From: Erythrophleum ivorense
Lineage: Eukaryota > Streptophyta > Magnoliopsida > Fabales > Fabaceae
Length of the DNA: 64,000 bases
Direction: 5' to 3'
NCBI GenBank assembly: GCA_026724425.1
Contig: JAIUCV010000352.1
Location: 310,001-374,000, forward strand
The position numbers and the translations under genes were made by a program. This document shows, piece after piece, positions 38,176 to 50,700 of the stretch (position 1 is its first letter; each line of letters starts with the position of its first letter). Under the pieces are notes generated by a model. That model was not told the origin of the DNA. It saw only the letters and a list, made by a program, of their open reading frames with translations, and made no database searches.

Positions 38176-38959
38176 ACTATAGCTTATCATCCTCAAATGG
38201 ATGATCAGTCAAAATGAACTATCCAAACTTTAGAGGATATCCTAAGAGCTTGTACCGTAAACCAAGGGAAAGGTTAGGATAAATACATACCATTAGTAGA
38301 GTTTGCTTAAAACAATAGATCCCATTTTAACATTGGAATGGCACCCTGTAAAGCCCTCTACGATAGGAAGTGTAGATCACCTTTAAGTTGGTTTGAAGTT
38401 AAAGAAAAGAATTTGCTAGGACCAAAGCTAATACAGGAGACTTTTGAGTGGATTAAGCTTGTCCAGAAAAGAATGCTTACTACTTAGAGTAGGTAAAAGA
38501 ATTACTTAAACAAAAGGAGGAAGCCCTTGAAGTTTGAAGAAGGGGCACATGTATTTTTGAAGATTACTCCCATTATTGGAATTGGTAGATCCCTAAAATC
38601 TAAAAAGCTAAGTCCCAGATACATTAAGTCATTCCAAATCATCAAAAAGATTAGACCAATTACTTATTAAATTGCCTTACCACCCAGATTATCTAATTCA
38701 CATATTGTATTTTTATGTTTTTCAACTTTTAAAATATGATATTGATCCTTCATACATCATAGAAGAAGAGTTAGTATAAGTCAAAGAGAATCTATCGTAT
38801 CAACCAAAACTTATACAAATCGTGGACACTGACAAGAAGCATTTAAAAAAAAAACCAATCTCTTTAGTCAAAGTAATTTGGGAAAGACTAATTTTGAAAA
38901 GAGCTACTTGGGAGATAGAGGACAAAATCAAAGAAAAATATCCTGAGTTATTTCATTAA
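38176..38959 (+). pseudogene. Element D pol, part 4: integrase end with chromodomain-like tail
   Basis: It resumes at AYHPQ and runs through the EFA..N and MAP..ALY.RKCRSP blocks to the C-terminal region near 38530-38720. The tail ends in a chromodomain-like block: LVKV near 38858 and ATWE..D plus YPELF near 38909-38955, followed by TAA at 38957. This tail is typical of Tekay/Del-type chromoviruses. Multiple stops are present. Confidence 0.82.
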
Positions 38960-39006
38960 GGTAATTTTAAATTTTGCATACAAAATTTCTAAAAAGTAGG
39001 GAGAGT

Positions 39007-40246
39007 TGCAAGATCCATTTCAAATAGAATTGGTTAGACAATATTTAAGCAATTTAGGATAAATTACCTAGTATGAGAAAATATTTAAAGACTAATTTGT
39101 AGCTAAATAATGAAAATTTCATGAAATATAAATTTATCAAACATAAAGAAAATTTTTTAGAGCCATGAGAAATTCAATAAGAATTTTTAAGAATTATTTA
39201 GAATCTGTTCTAATTATTAAAAGGAAAATAGTTAAGAAATAAATATCTAATAAATAAATTTTAAGAAATTCTTTAGACCAATAAGGTCATAAAAATATAA
39301 GAAAAATATTTATGGAATAAAAATAATTAGGTAACATTTTGAAGTCAAAATATAATTATTAAAAATTTAATATACACAAGTGTTATTTTAACTAGTGTTA
39401 AATTACAATTTTGGCTAGAGTAAAAGTATAATTTTAGCCTGGACCAAATTGTAATTCTTATGAAGACAAAAAAGACCTTGCAGAATGAATAAGTTAAAAG
39501 AAGCTGAAAATTTTTGATGTGTACCTCCTAATAATTGGAAATCATTTTTATCTTTAATACTAAACAAATTAGTATTATTTTCATCCAAAACAATACCTAT
39601 CAGAAAAAATTACTAACTTCTTGAAAAAGTAAGTAACGAGGAGAGAGAGGCAAGATTTGTTGAAGATTAGAGAGAGAGAGAAGTTAAAAGCTCAAACTTC
39701 CTTCCCCTTTTTATATATCACTTCTCCCCCTTATTTCCTTCACCCTATTTTCAACAATTGAAAGAGTAAGAGAGAAAGAGTTAAAGTGAGAAAGTGCAAA
39801 CCCAATGAAGAAGAGGAGAAAAGAAAGAGTGGGAGCATGAGAAGGAGAGGAGGTGTTGAGAAATTGAGGAAGACTTCTAGAATTTGTAAGGTAAGACAAC
39901 TGTTGTCTTACTGAGAGTTATTAGTGATGAATTTCTCTTCTCCTACCTCCTTTGTTCTCTTCATTTCTAAAAAAGGTTAGTTTTGGGTTATACGAGAGAA
40001 ATTTGTGATGGATTGTTTAAATTGAAATTTGTTAGTTTGAAGTGTTTATTATGGTGATTTTGATGTTGATTTGTTGTTAAAACCATGTGAGAAGGTTAAA
40101 AGTGGAATAAAAATCAATTTGGTGAAGGTGAATAGTAAAGTTGAGCTGCCAAAAAATAGAGACGATGAAGTTTTATAATGGGGCACCATGGCCCCAATTG
40201 AAATTAAAAAAAATGGAGAAACTAGTGCAGATAGAGACAATGACAT
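39007..40246 (+). mobile_element. 3' LTR of element D, left part
   Basis: A purine tract (AAAAAGTAGGGAGAG, 38991-39005) precedes TGCAAGATCC, the probable LTR start. The segment contains a TATATA patch near 39713, then a GA-rich leader (39640-39870) and a donor-like GTAAGGTAAG near 39887. It is truncated at 40246 by the insertion of element C, preceded by GACAT (40242-40246), which should recur at the far end of C outside this window. Confidence 0.6.
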
Positions 40247-41248
40247 TGTAACAACCCTAATTATTAAACACATTAATTAAGCATGATTGATCTCTTAAAC
40301 ACATATACTTTACATTAAGCATTATTAATAGCTCATTAACGAATGAAAACTTGGGAGAATTTGAACTTTTCCAATTGTTTCTAATCACCAAACGAGTAAG
40401 CAATGAGATTCATAACTAAAGGATATTAAAGTTCTCCTATAAGATCTCCATTCCATTCACATTTCATGATAAGAGTCATAAAACTCATTTACATTAGTTT
40501 CCAAATCAATCTATAACATTATCATAGTGAAAACCAAGGTTTCTAAGCAAAAATAAGAGTTTGGAGACTTATGCCATGACTTAAAAGAGTTTGGCCATGG
40601 CCAAGTTGGCTTTTGGAACTCCTAAAAGTCTCAGAATGCACTCACGTTGTGACTTAAACACTCATTGCCGTGACATAGTTCGCTACCAGAGCTATTTCCT
40701 AAGTTATGCAATTCTTGCCGTGATGACACTCTCCCTTGGAACTCACTATTCAAACATTCACGATTCTCTCTACGGTGAGCTTCCCCTACACCGTGGCAAG
40801 ATAAGATGCTACATCACTATTCTCACTCTTTTCGATTCTTGCCATGGCAAAGTTTAGTTATATTACTTATCCAGGGAGAAATTCTTGTTTTGTGTCACAG
40901 TGAGGCTAGTTACGCTGCAATAGCCCTTGGTTCTATATCAACTCTGGTGGCAACTTAAATGGTCTTAGCTACGACTTAAACCCCTTTAGTCTCATACTCC
41001 CTTTTTCATGCTCTCCAATCATTTTCCACTAGTCCTAGATGAATTCTAAGGCTTTCCTAGTTAGATACGTTGTTTTCTAGGCTTTATGGGTCCCAATACT
41101 AAAATCCACTAATCCTAATGGTCTAGGGAGCTAGGAGAAATTAGATTAAATGTTACCAACACATATTAGCACCATTACACCATCTGATAGCAAAGATACA
41201 AAAGCCAATAATAACATCATTCAAAAGTATATTCCAACAGAGGTTTCA
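40247..41248 (-). mobile_element. 3' LTR of element C, segment 1
   Basis: It starts TGTAACAACCC and matches the second LTR copy at 63730-64000 base for base with few differences over the visible 270 bp. The element is read on the - strand, so this is the far end of its 3' LTR. Near 40560-40990 it carries decayed relatives of the CCGCGG words (CCATGG, GCCGTGACA, ACCGTGGC). The frame at 40591-40857 crosses that array and is not a gene. Element A is inserted at 41249. Confidence 0.82.
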
Positions 41249-44200
41249 TGTAACACCATATATTTCTAACTTATTTCATACTACTTCCATATCTCATATC
41301 ATGCAATCCATAAGAGAGTAAGAAATATGGCATTAAAATAATAAGTTTCTTAGGGTTGCGTCGCATATAAAATTTTTCTTTAGAGTCTTGTGGGCCATAT
41401 GGACTCATGTATCACATTTTCATATTTAATTACATGGATACAACTTATTTCCATCATTAAAAATGGCCTACAACTCATGGAAACCAAAGGGAAGCATAAA
41501 ACACATATATGCATTTTCAGTCAGAATTTTTTCATTTCTATCACAAACTTTGAAAAATCATAACTAATTCTAAAAAAATTGAAATCATACATTCTTAGCC
41601 ATTCTGGAAAGCTACACATGTCTACTTTATGATACAAATATGTTCAGACTATGAACCACTACACAGAAGATGTTTAACATTCAAAAATGTCTAGAGGTCT
41701 GGTTATCCACTGATATTGTCACAGGTTTCTACAACAAATTTCAAAAATATCTAATTAATTCCAAACAAATCCAATCCATATAAATGATACCAATCTAGAA
41801 AGCTATAGATGCTAAATAGAGGGAAAAAATAACTCTAGACCAGTTTAGGTACGCTTAGACCTCGAAACTCAATCAAACAGTACCTGAGCTCAGTTGGAGC
41901 ACCTGATACTGGGTAGAATCTTTAAAAATTCATATCTCCCTCTCTAGACATAAAAATGAGGTGATTCTAGTTTACATAAGTCACTAGGAATATTTAGTTT
42001 CTCCATATAAAATTTTGTGGAAATTAGACATCATTTAAGCCCTGTGTGACAGAAATCATTTTTGGACCAAATGAATAGTGCATCAGACCAAAACTAGAAT
42101 TTTTGCCAACTTTGAAAATTCATAAAATATTCTCTAGACCTCTAAAAATTATGTTCTTTATATTTTCAAAAATTTTTCAACAAGCTCTAATTACATGCCA
42201 AATCTCAGATCAAGAAGAGCTCATTTGAACAAAAAGTGACGTAAGGTTCTAAATTGGTCAATTCTTGGTCCATGCAAGATACCAAAATGTCCAAATGGCT
42301 TTCCTTGGTATTTGGCACCTCTTGGGCGAGTCTAAAGGCATAAATATAACTTTTGTAAGCTGCCCAAATGGTCCCAAACCTTATGCATCTCAATTTGGCT
42401 ATCTCACTTGCATTTATACATACACTTTTCATAATATAAACTTGACATTACATGGCTAAAATGTGCATTTCCATTCATACAACCTTAGCTCTCAATTATA
42501 CATGATATAATAATATAATTATACATGTCATGTGGTCATAGGTCATATAAAATGATGGAGTACATCAATTGCCATCCATAAGGCCTTAAAGGAATAAAAT
42601 ATAGGCATTTTAATGTCGAGCTCTCATCTCTCATGTGGTTGGTTTTCATTTCCTTGATCCCTTGATCCACCTAGCATGTTAGATCATTGGAGAGGAGGGC
42701 ATAAGATTCAAAGAATCTCAATAGCTCATCTCGCATTCAATCATACATAAAGCATGCAAAACAAGTCTTACAAATGCATGCATAGGCATATTAACATGTG
42801 CAAACATTGAAGAAGCATTTTTAACATTTAAGTAAGTCATACATAGCATACAAAGGCTTGTCAAGTAAGTGGATTGGTCTCACCTATTTACTTGTGGATT
42901 TTGGACTTGCCTCACCCATTCTTTAAGAGGTTCTTGGATTTAACCTTGCTCTTGGGAGTCAACCTCACTTTTAGGAGACTCTTTACTTTATCTCAACCAA
43001 CCTTAAGGGTTTTTGGCTCATTCTCACCATGGCTAAGGGTTCTTGGCATCACCATACTCAAGCAAACTAAAGCAAATATCATAAACATCATTTGGAAAAC
43101 ATAATATACCATCATGGTACCATAGAATAAGAGCTCATGCTAGAATATTTTTCATGGTTTAAAATACACATACACACATTCAAAGACAAGTAAAACAAAC
43201 AATCATGCATGAGAGAAGGTGGAGAGAGTTGCCTTGCTAGCATTTGTACACTTTTTCCTTAAGCCTTGAATCCTCCCCCTTGACCTCATACACCCAAAAA
43301 GGTGGAGATCATTCCTCTTGGCCTAGACACATCATATGGAAGCTAATTATATTCTTGAAGCAAAGTCTAAGGCCATACAACTTGCTTAGACACTAGCTTG
43401 ATCTATAAACCCATTTATGGTTCCAAAAATGCACATAATAAAGCAACACCCAATATGATTTTTTGTTAATTCTCTTTGCATATTCTTAATCTCCAAACCC
43501 TTTTTCCTAAGAATCACCTTTGGTTTTGCCTAAAAACTAAGTCCTCTTAGGGTTTCTTAAGTGGGGCAAAATGGTGGAGGAAGAGGAGCAAGGGATAGCA
43601 ATCATGAAAGAAGAAATTACCTTATTTTCTTACTTTTTCTCACTTGAATCTTGTCTTCTTTAAGCTCCTCTCTTCGAATCCAAATTTCCCCCTTAATTTC
43701 TCCTTTAAAACATATTTATAAAATTCATTATAATTAAAAGAAATAAAGGAGACATTGTCAATAATCCAACAAAAGGGGGATTGTTTAGAGCGGGCTCAAT
43801 GGACAATGGGAATGGAATAGCTATTGGGTGGTTAGGACACCCTATCAATGGAGGAGACGAGGTTTGGATGGAAGAAAGTATGAAAAATTATGAAAATTCA
43901 TACCTTTCTACCTTGTTTTCTTCTTTCCTTCATCCTCCTCTTGGTGCACTTCATCTTAGGGTTTCTTTCTCTGGTTTAAGGCAGAAACATATGAAGCTAC
44001 ATGAGGGTGAGAGTGAGGCGCCACTTATATATATATAAAGGAGGAAGAAGAACTTTTCAAAAATTCCTATTTTATTCTTCATTCTTAGCATTTTTGTTTC
44101 TAATTCATTTTACCTCCTTTTTGAGAGACATCTTTTTCATTATAAATTTTAGGTTCCCAATTTAGTAAAATGCCTTTGGAATCACTAAAATCAGAGTTAA

Positions 44201-44628
44201 AACCTTTCCGAACAGATCCGTCAAAGTTCAAGTGCACTGACATTGAAAAACGTCCACTGGAGAGGTTTTAGCTGTCCTAGGCCTTCCCATGGTTTTCAGA
44301 ACCTTTGAGAACCTTGGGGAACTCAAAATTTCATTTAAAAAGTCCTCCTGTGAGAATTTCAAATTTTGGTTAAAATTACGAAAATGTCATTACATTTCGT
44401 AAGTTTTCTCTCAAAATTCGTTTCTTCATTCTAGCTTTGTTTTTCCTTCCGTCTGAGCCTCGGATTCTCATTTTTAAGAGTCTAGAATGCTTCCCAAATT
44501 TTTTGGGACCTTAACTAAGTCATTTTGGGGGACTTGCTTTTGTATCTGGTGAACTTTGTTCGTTTACAGAGAAATCGTACGTTACGGTTCTCATATTTTC
44601 TCTTATTTTTAGAGAACCAGATGTTACA
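41249..44628 (-). repeat. 3' LTR of element A, 3380 bp
   Basis: It is homologous end to end with 51062-54798. Relative to that copy it lacks about 440 bp near 43460 (present as about 53270-53717) and carries about 94 extra bp at 43755-43848. By my hand count about 8 differences occur in the first 140 bp. The GATTCAAAGAATC palindrome lies at 42711. Frames at 42205, 42265 and 42874 recur at 52018, 52078 and 52715 only because the LTRs are copies. Confidence 0.9.
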
Positions 44629-44650
44629 TTTCTCCCCCCTTTAAATAAAT
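44629..44650 (-). other. Polypurine tract of element A
   Basis: On the - strand an AAAGGGGGGGAGAAA-like tract directly precedes TGTAACATCTGG, the LTR start. Just before it lies a GAGGACGAAATTT block, common at the pol end of Tekay/Del-like elements. Confidence 0.8.
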
Positions 44651-44789
44651 TTCGTCCTCAAAATTTGAGGTATACCTTTCCCTTACTCTTTTCTTTTCTG
44701 GCTAATTGCTCTTTTCTTTCCCTTCCTCATGGCTCTATATGTTTTCCTCAACGATTTCGCTCGTTTGAACTAGTTGAACTACCAATGAC

Positions 44790-46285
44790 TACTATCCCAT
44801 ACCAACAATCATACACTACATGTTAATGGAAATAACATCAGGAATGGTCCGTCCACGGCACCAACTCCCCAATGAGCACAACCTGGGCTCAGTACATTTA
44901 GGGTCTGATCATAACCTGGTGCCCGATCGAAGCACATGCACGGGTGGCAGCCGCACCACAGCTCCACCATGGATTCACAAGGTCCAATCACAATAACAAT
45001 TCAAGTAGTCAACTAATCATTTGACATTTTAAAATCATACATGTGTAACAAATATCAAATTAACATGAACATATACATGGAACTAGGAAATTAACCCCAG
45101 TTACCTCAATGAAGCCAATTACTCTGCCTCTAGCTACCATTATAATTCAAATGCACACCGAGCCTAAAACAAGTATAGTCATCATCATTTCTAGTAATAA
45201 ATCATATATTCAAAGGGTTAAATCACCAATGGCTACTTAAAAATTACTTACCTAGCTTCTTAAAGGGTCAATTGCACCAATTCAAGGTCAAGATATTAAA
45301 GCTCACAATGGGTCACTCCTCACATTTCCATTTTCACACATATACAAGCCATGCACCAAAAGTCAGTCCAAATGATGGGAATTTAGTACATACATCTCAT
45401 AAAAGGAGAGAAATCACTTACCCATACATTTAAGAGGTTAAATGGACTGAGTTGAGCCTCAACTACTAAGAACACATTATGAGATATTCCTAAATTCGGA
45501 TTTGAGTCATCAAGCCCAGAAAATTCAGTTTTCCACCATTATTTCCTTGTAATTTCGCACAATAGCAGAACTCATTATGATAATCAATCCTTAGGGGCAT
45601 TTTCCAGCAAAGTAATATACAAAATGGAAGGGAAATGCTTACCTAATCATTCCTCTAACCTCTAACTCCGAAAATCTTACAACAATCATCCAAACACCAA
45701 ATTTCAAATTTGAGAAGGAGATGAAAATGCTCAAAACCAGAAACTAATTGAGCCAAAATGAAGAGGAGAATGAGAGGGACATGTTTTATATAGATTACCT
45801 TGGCCAAATCTTCCTCTAAAAGTGAGAAATGGTGGAGGAATATAGAAAACTCTAACCTCCTCTCTTCCTATGCGAAAATGGAGTTCTCCCTTGCCTAAGA
45901 TTGAGTTAGTCTGCAGAATAGAGGGTAAGGGGCTGAGTAAGTTAGGGTTTTAGATGGGTTTGGGCCAACCCTAAAGCCCAAAATCCACTTAGGTTCAGAT
46001 ATGTGCTTATTGGGCCATATGTTGATGGGTTTAGTTGATGAAATGAGAGTTGGGCTTTCAAGAAATGAGATTGGACCTTCTTACCAACTACAAGTAGGCT
46101 TTCTTATTGGCTTATGCTAGAAATACATTGATCATAGGGCCCAAATTAAATGTCTAACTCCCCTTAGTGAATTCCTTAATTAAACTTGTAACCCTAATTA
46201 ATATATATCCACCTAACAATAACTAAACATGATTATTAGCTCAAAATGTCTAAAATATATCCATTTCTTTAGAAACCTTATTTTT

Positions 46286-46319
<34 letters not shown>

Positions 46320-47728
46320 CTAAATCCCTGTCTTAATTTCTTAATTCACCACAATCCTCATTAATAAGTTTTGGGGTGTTACAGAATATATGATGGAATT
46401 TGCCTTGGTTATTGAGATTTGCATCTCACCTCGTTTCTTGGGCTAAATATTTCAGGTGAAGGTTCTTCGGGTAAGGATAAAGGCAAGCAAGTGGATGAAC
46501 ATCCATGAGCTGAGACCTGGTATAGGGAGCTACACTTGGTCTGAGTGGAATAGAGTATATGCTAATTTTGTTAACCTTTGTATAGCATCATTATGTATCT
46601 ATATTGCCAAGTGTAGGAGTTTGTATTTTGATAACATAGAATGTAGCCAATGAGAAATAGGCTTCATATTAGTTATTGATGGATGTATAAGCTTGTGACA
46701 CTTATTATGGCTTGTAAACCTGTGTTTTAACTAACTATTTAAGTAATGAAATCATGTGATATATTGATTGTGGATTTGAGCTAGCGATGCATGAATTATT
46801 CGATGAAAACATGATTGAATGACCATTGTGAGAAATTTATAAATTTGTTGATATACGACTAATGAATGAGTAGGAAAATCTACCTTTAAATGTGGGATGG
46901 GTAATGATATAATGGTTGGGGCAAATCAGCTAGATAGATGCTATTAGAATCTTATAACAAGTGGGAGAGTGGCTCTAGAGAGCCCTTAGATAGAGTGTGG
47001 AGAGTATGAGACAAGATTTTTAGAGTGGTAGGATCAAAAGGAATTTTGCCTCGGCCAAAATATTATTAGCCGCGGCCAATAGAGGTGAAGTTGCCCAGGG
47101 AAAGTACCAGAGAGCAATTCACCGCGGTGAAATGTGAAAAGCAATACTGGGAGTCATCCAAAGGGTAATTTGCCGCAACTAAATGGGAATTGGCCACGGT
47201 GAACTTTTGTGAGGATTTGCCAGGCGTTCTAGAGATGAATTAGCCGTGGCCAATAGTGAGAGGCAAGCAAGGTAGGTTCCAGGAGGTTTCCTCGCCATGG
47301 CGCCATATAGGTTAGCCGCGGTGAAGGTCCAACTCACCACGTCTGTGAAGACAAGAAGTGAACCTGAGGACAATTGGCCACGGCGCAAGGACATTTAGCC
47401 GCAGTTAACGGTCCCAAACCTTCATTCTAACTTAGAAATCTTAGTTTTTCATATGGTAACCCTAAGGGATAACTTAGAAATATTGGTAGAAGATTCTTGT
47501 GAGTTGAAATTAATGGGTAATAGAATTAAAGGCTTATAAATGAATGTTTGTTTCCTTGACGTACATGAGTGCTTGTAATTATATGGTTGATGACTCTAAT
47601 AACATTAAAGTTCAAATTTTCCTATATTTTTTAAATAGAATTAGTCATAATATCTTGTAACCCCGATTTATGATTATTAATTACATATTTAATCTTAATT
47701 ACAATGGCTAGAAGTTAGGGTCATCTCA
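44790..47728. mobile_element. Rearranged B-family LTR (B2) with inverted 5' half
   Basis: 44790-46383 is the reverse complement of the first half of LTR B1 (22379 to about 23637), ending with the LTR start as GGGGTGTTACA at 46383. 46384-47728 is the second half of the same LTR (B1 23726-25150) in forward orientation. The two halves together make one LTR with its 5' half flipped in place and about 85 bp lost at the break. Possible target duplication: ATGAC (44785-44789) and GTGAC (47729-47733), 4/5. Frames at 44809, 46456 and 47179 lie in LTR sequence and are not genes. Confidence 0.8.
46288..46316. repeat. (TA)n microsatellite
   Basis: Perfect TA run of about 14 units, 70 bp from the inversion junction in B2. 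Confidence 0.93.
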
Positions 47729-47733
47729 GTGAC

Positions 47734-50700
47734 CCCTGGGTCTACTGCGACCTCTCAGAGCCCTGTTAGGGTCTACTGTAACCCGCCGTGCTATATTGGG
47801 ATCTACTGCGATCCATCTCTGGGAGACATTAAAGCCTAAGATCACTGTATCTGATAGTAAAACATATACTCACTAAGTCAAGTAACTATCGCTTATAATA
47901 ACTGAGGCTAACTTAGAAGTACGTCGTGCTCTTCGTGCGAAGTGGGTTCTGTGTCATCTAACTCTCTAGGATCCTATCATACTAATACTCAGGAGCATTT
48001 TAACTTTTATTCATCACTCTTCACAAGATCCTTAGGTTCCCACTTCAACCCTTTTTTACCTGGGCTTTCCTTTCTTACCCTATTGACTTACTTACTTTAC
48101 GTGTACTCATTCTAACTTTCCTCTCATATCCTGCAATTTCTAACTATACCCATGTTCTGCTTTTAAGTGCCTTGGCACTAGGGCACCTCACACACTGAGC
48201 GTGGCTAACATCTCTAGCAGGAGAGAGGCTATACACTGATCCCTTCTCATTTCATTTACATGTACCACAAGGGACTCAGATCATATATACTAAACTTATT
48301 CTATTTGAATCTAAACATTCTCTACTGGAGATTCCTCTCTGTCTACTTTTCTTATTGACTTAGTATTCTGGGAATCCCTTTTTACCTCTCTTTTCTGATT
48401 TATCTCATTATCTAGCTAACTAGGATATCCTTCAATTATTGGGACACTTTGGTGATTGATGTCATTGTTTGGTATGCACTTAAGCCACATTACTACTAGG
48501 TTAGCCAGACCTAATATCATGTAGCCTCTATTGCAAGCAAACCATACTATCAAACACTAATACACTGGTGCTTCAAGACTGAATTCAGGGCCACTATCTC
48601 CAGTATATTACAAGTTTCCCAACAATCTAGAATATTTCTTTCTTACTTTTCTTTACCTGCCCTATTCTCATAGAGTGCTTAGGAAAAATAAGATTTCTTC
48701 CTTTGTTTCATCTCGAGATCTCTTTGCATTGCCCCACTATTTTTACTTCGAGCTCTATCATGTTAGAAGGGCGTCTATGCCACGGACAAGTGTGCTTTCT
48801 TAAGTACTCAAGTATATTAACTGAATATCTATTCTCAATCTAGTATGTCCTCAGCTTGAATACTATCATATCTTCTCTTTCTACCTTTCTTATCCTTTTA
48901 CTTGGTAAAAAGATGTTCTACTATTGGCTGTTTCTATTGCCAGTTCAGGTTTCTTTATGCTTAAGAGCACCTGCCTATTCCCAGGGTTCCTCTACTTATT
49001 CACTCTTTAAAACGTTAAGGGGGTCTACTTTTTCTTATACTCTTACTCTGCTCTTAACTAGACCATCTCTTGGTAAGAAGAATTCTATTTCATATAATCC
49101 CAGGAATTTCATTCTATGGTGCTATCGACTTACACCCTTTCTCTACACAATACGAGGCTCGTCTTCTTAGGCAATCTCTAGCTCCTTCGAGCTTTCTTAA
49201 GTGTACTAAGGCACTAACTGTCTGTCTCAGGTTATTTCTACATTCAGATTAGAGCTAGACTTTCTCTCTATTCAACCTTTTTAGCCTCATCCCCAAGAGC
49301 ACAGTATACTATTTCTAGGGCTTTGCTAACCCAATCCAAAACATGTACTTTCAATGTCTAGATTCTACCTTACTGAAAACTTATGCTCTACTGGGTGCTC
49401 TAATCACTCGTGTGCCTTAACCTTATATCATTCTCATATTAGGGAACTCATCTAACTAATTAGCTTACCCTTATCTATTTATCTTTCTGGGCTTAGTCTA
49501 CTCATTTAGTCATTACTAAAGTGAGGGTATCTTTTTTGTAACTAGTTTCTCAGCTCTTCCTTTCTTCCCTTATTACTATACTTTATGACTTAGGGGTGTC
49601 TATCTAGGGGAATTTACTAACCACTACTGGGTGGTTCCCCCGACATTACGATATCTCATCTTTTCTTTCTTGATCCTGGGAGAACTTTCATTGAGCCTTT
49701 CATTCACATATCTCACCTGGAACGATACTACTAGTCATCTCCTTCAGGCTTTAGCTTATGCTCAGCCTAGGCTAACCATCTTATTGGACCCATAGCTTAC
49801 TAACTATCCTCATTCTTTTCTGAGTCTCTGTTAAGGTACACCTTTCTAGGCCATTCGCTATGTGCCTCACTGCTAGTAGTCTTATTTTACGTTATTTCGA
49901 AGTAACACTAACATTCTATCATTCAGTGTGAGACCCTAGGTTGGAGTCAACGCCTTAAAGGTGGGTCTCAACAACCTTATCATCTCTGTGTCTAACTTTC
50001 TCTATGCTGAGCTCTTTTCTCAATCTCATTTACTAGGGCCCTAGATTTCTTACTAATCTTCTTTAACTATTCATACCCTTTTCTCTACTTATACTAAGGG
50101 TTTCCACTTCTTATGCGTCATCTAACCCCTTATTAGTTCATTTCTCAAGTTGACCTGACTATGACTAACAAGGCCTTTTATATTGCCATTCGCTAAAGCT
50201 AATATATCATTCACCGCAGCTAATTAGCCTCGAGTCACCCTAGTTTTTCTATCTAAGTATTAGCCACGACTAAGTAACGAATTGGTCGTGGCTAATGGCC
50301 TCTGATTAGCTTATTTTTCCAGGGATTGGATTTTCATCTTTAGCTACCAACTCCAACCTCATGCCTCTATACCTAGCCGTCATCAAGCTTGAGAGTTTTA
50401 CCTCTTGTTTTGTTCACAATTAGCTAACCATCACCTTCGGGCTATCAGGGCTTTGAAGGGTATAGCTTGTAACTCAAACACCTGGCCTGAGGGAATTAAT
50501 CTTTTAGGGTCTACTAATTGTCTAGACATTTGGATGTTGTGGCTAGGGGGTAACTCTTTTCTCATTTTCCCTCTAAACTGGTCATGTGCATCTGCAATCT
50601 CATCTCATACCGTGCTACATCCTACTTGTCTCTACATTATGCGAGACATCTCAGAATGGTCTGAGTATAACTACTAGGAGAACTAGGCCTCACACTCTTT

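Noticed and set aside
46384..47728. Separate forward B LTR fragment
   Set aside because: Taken instead as the second half of one LTR because its limits complement the inverted half almost exactly; kept open in the refutation of that finding.
48856..49252. 104- and 60-codon overlapping + frames
   Set aside because: Ser/Leu/Thr-rich reading of pyrimidine-rich spacer in element A; no domain.
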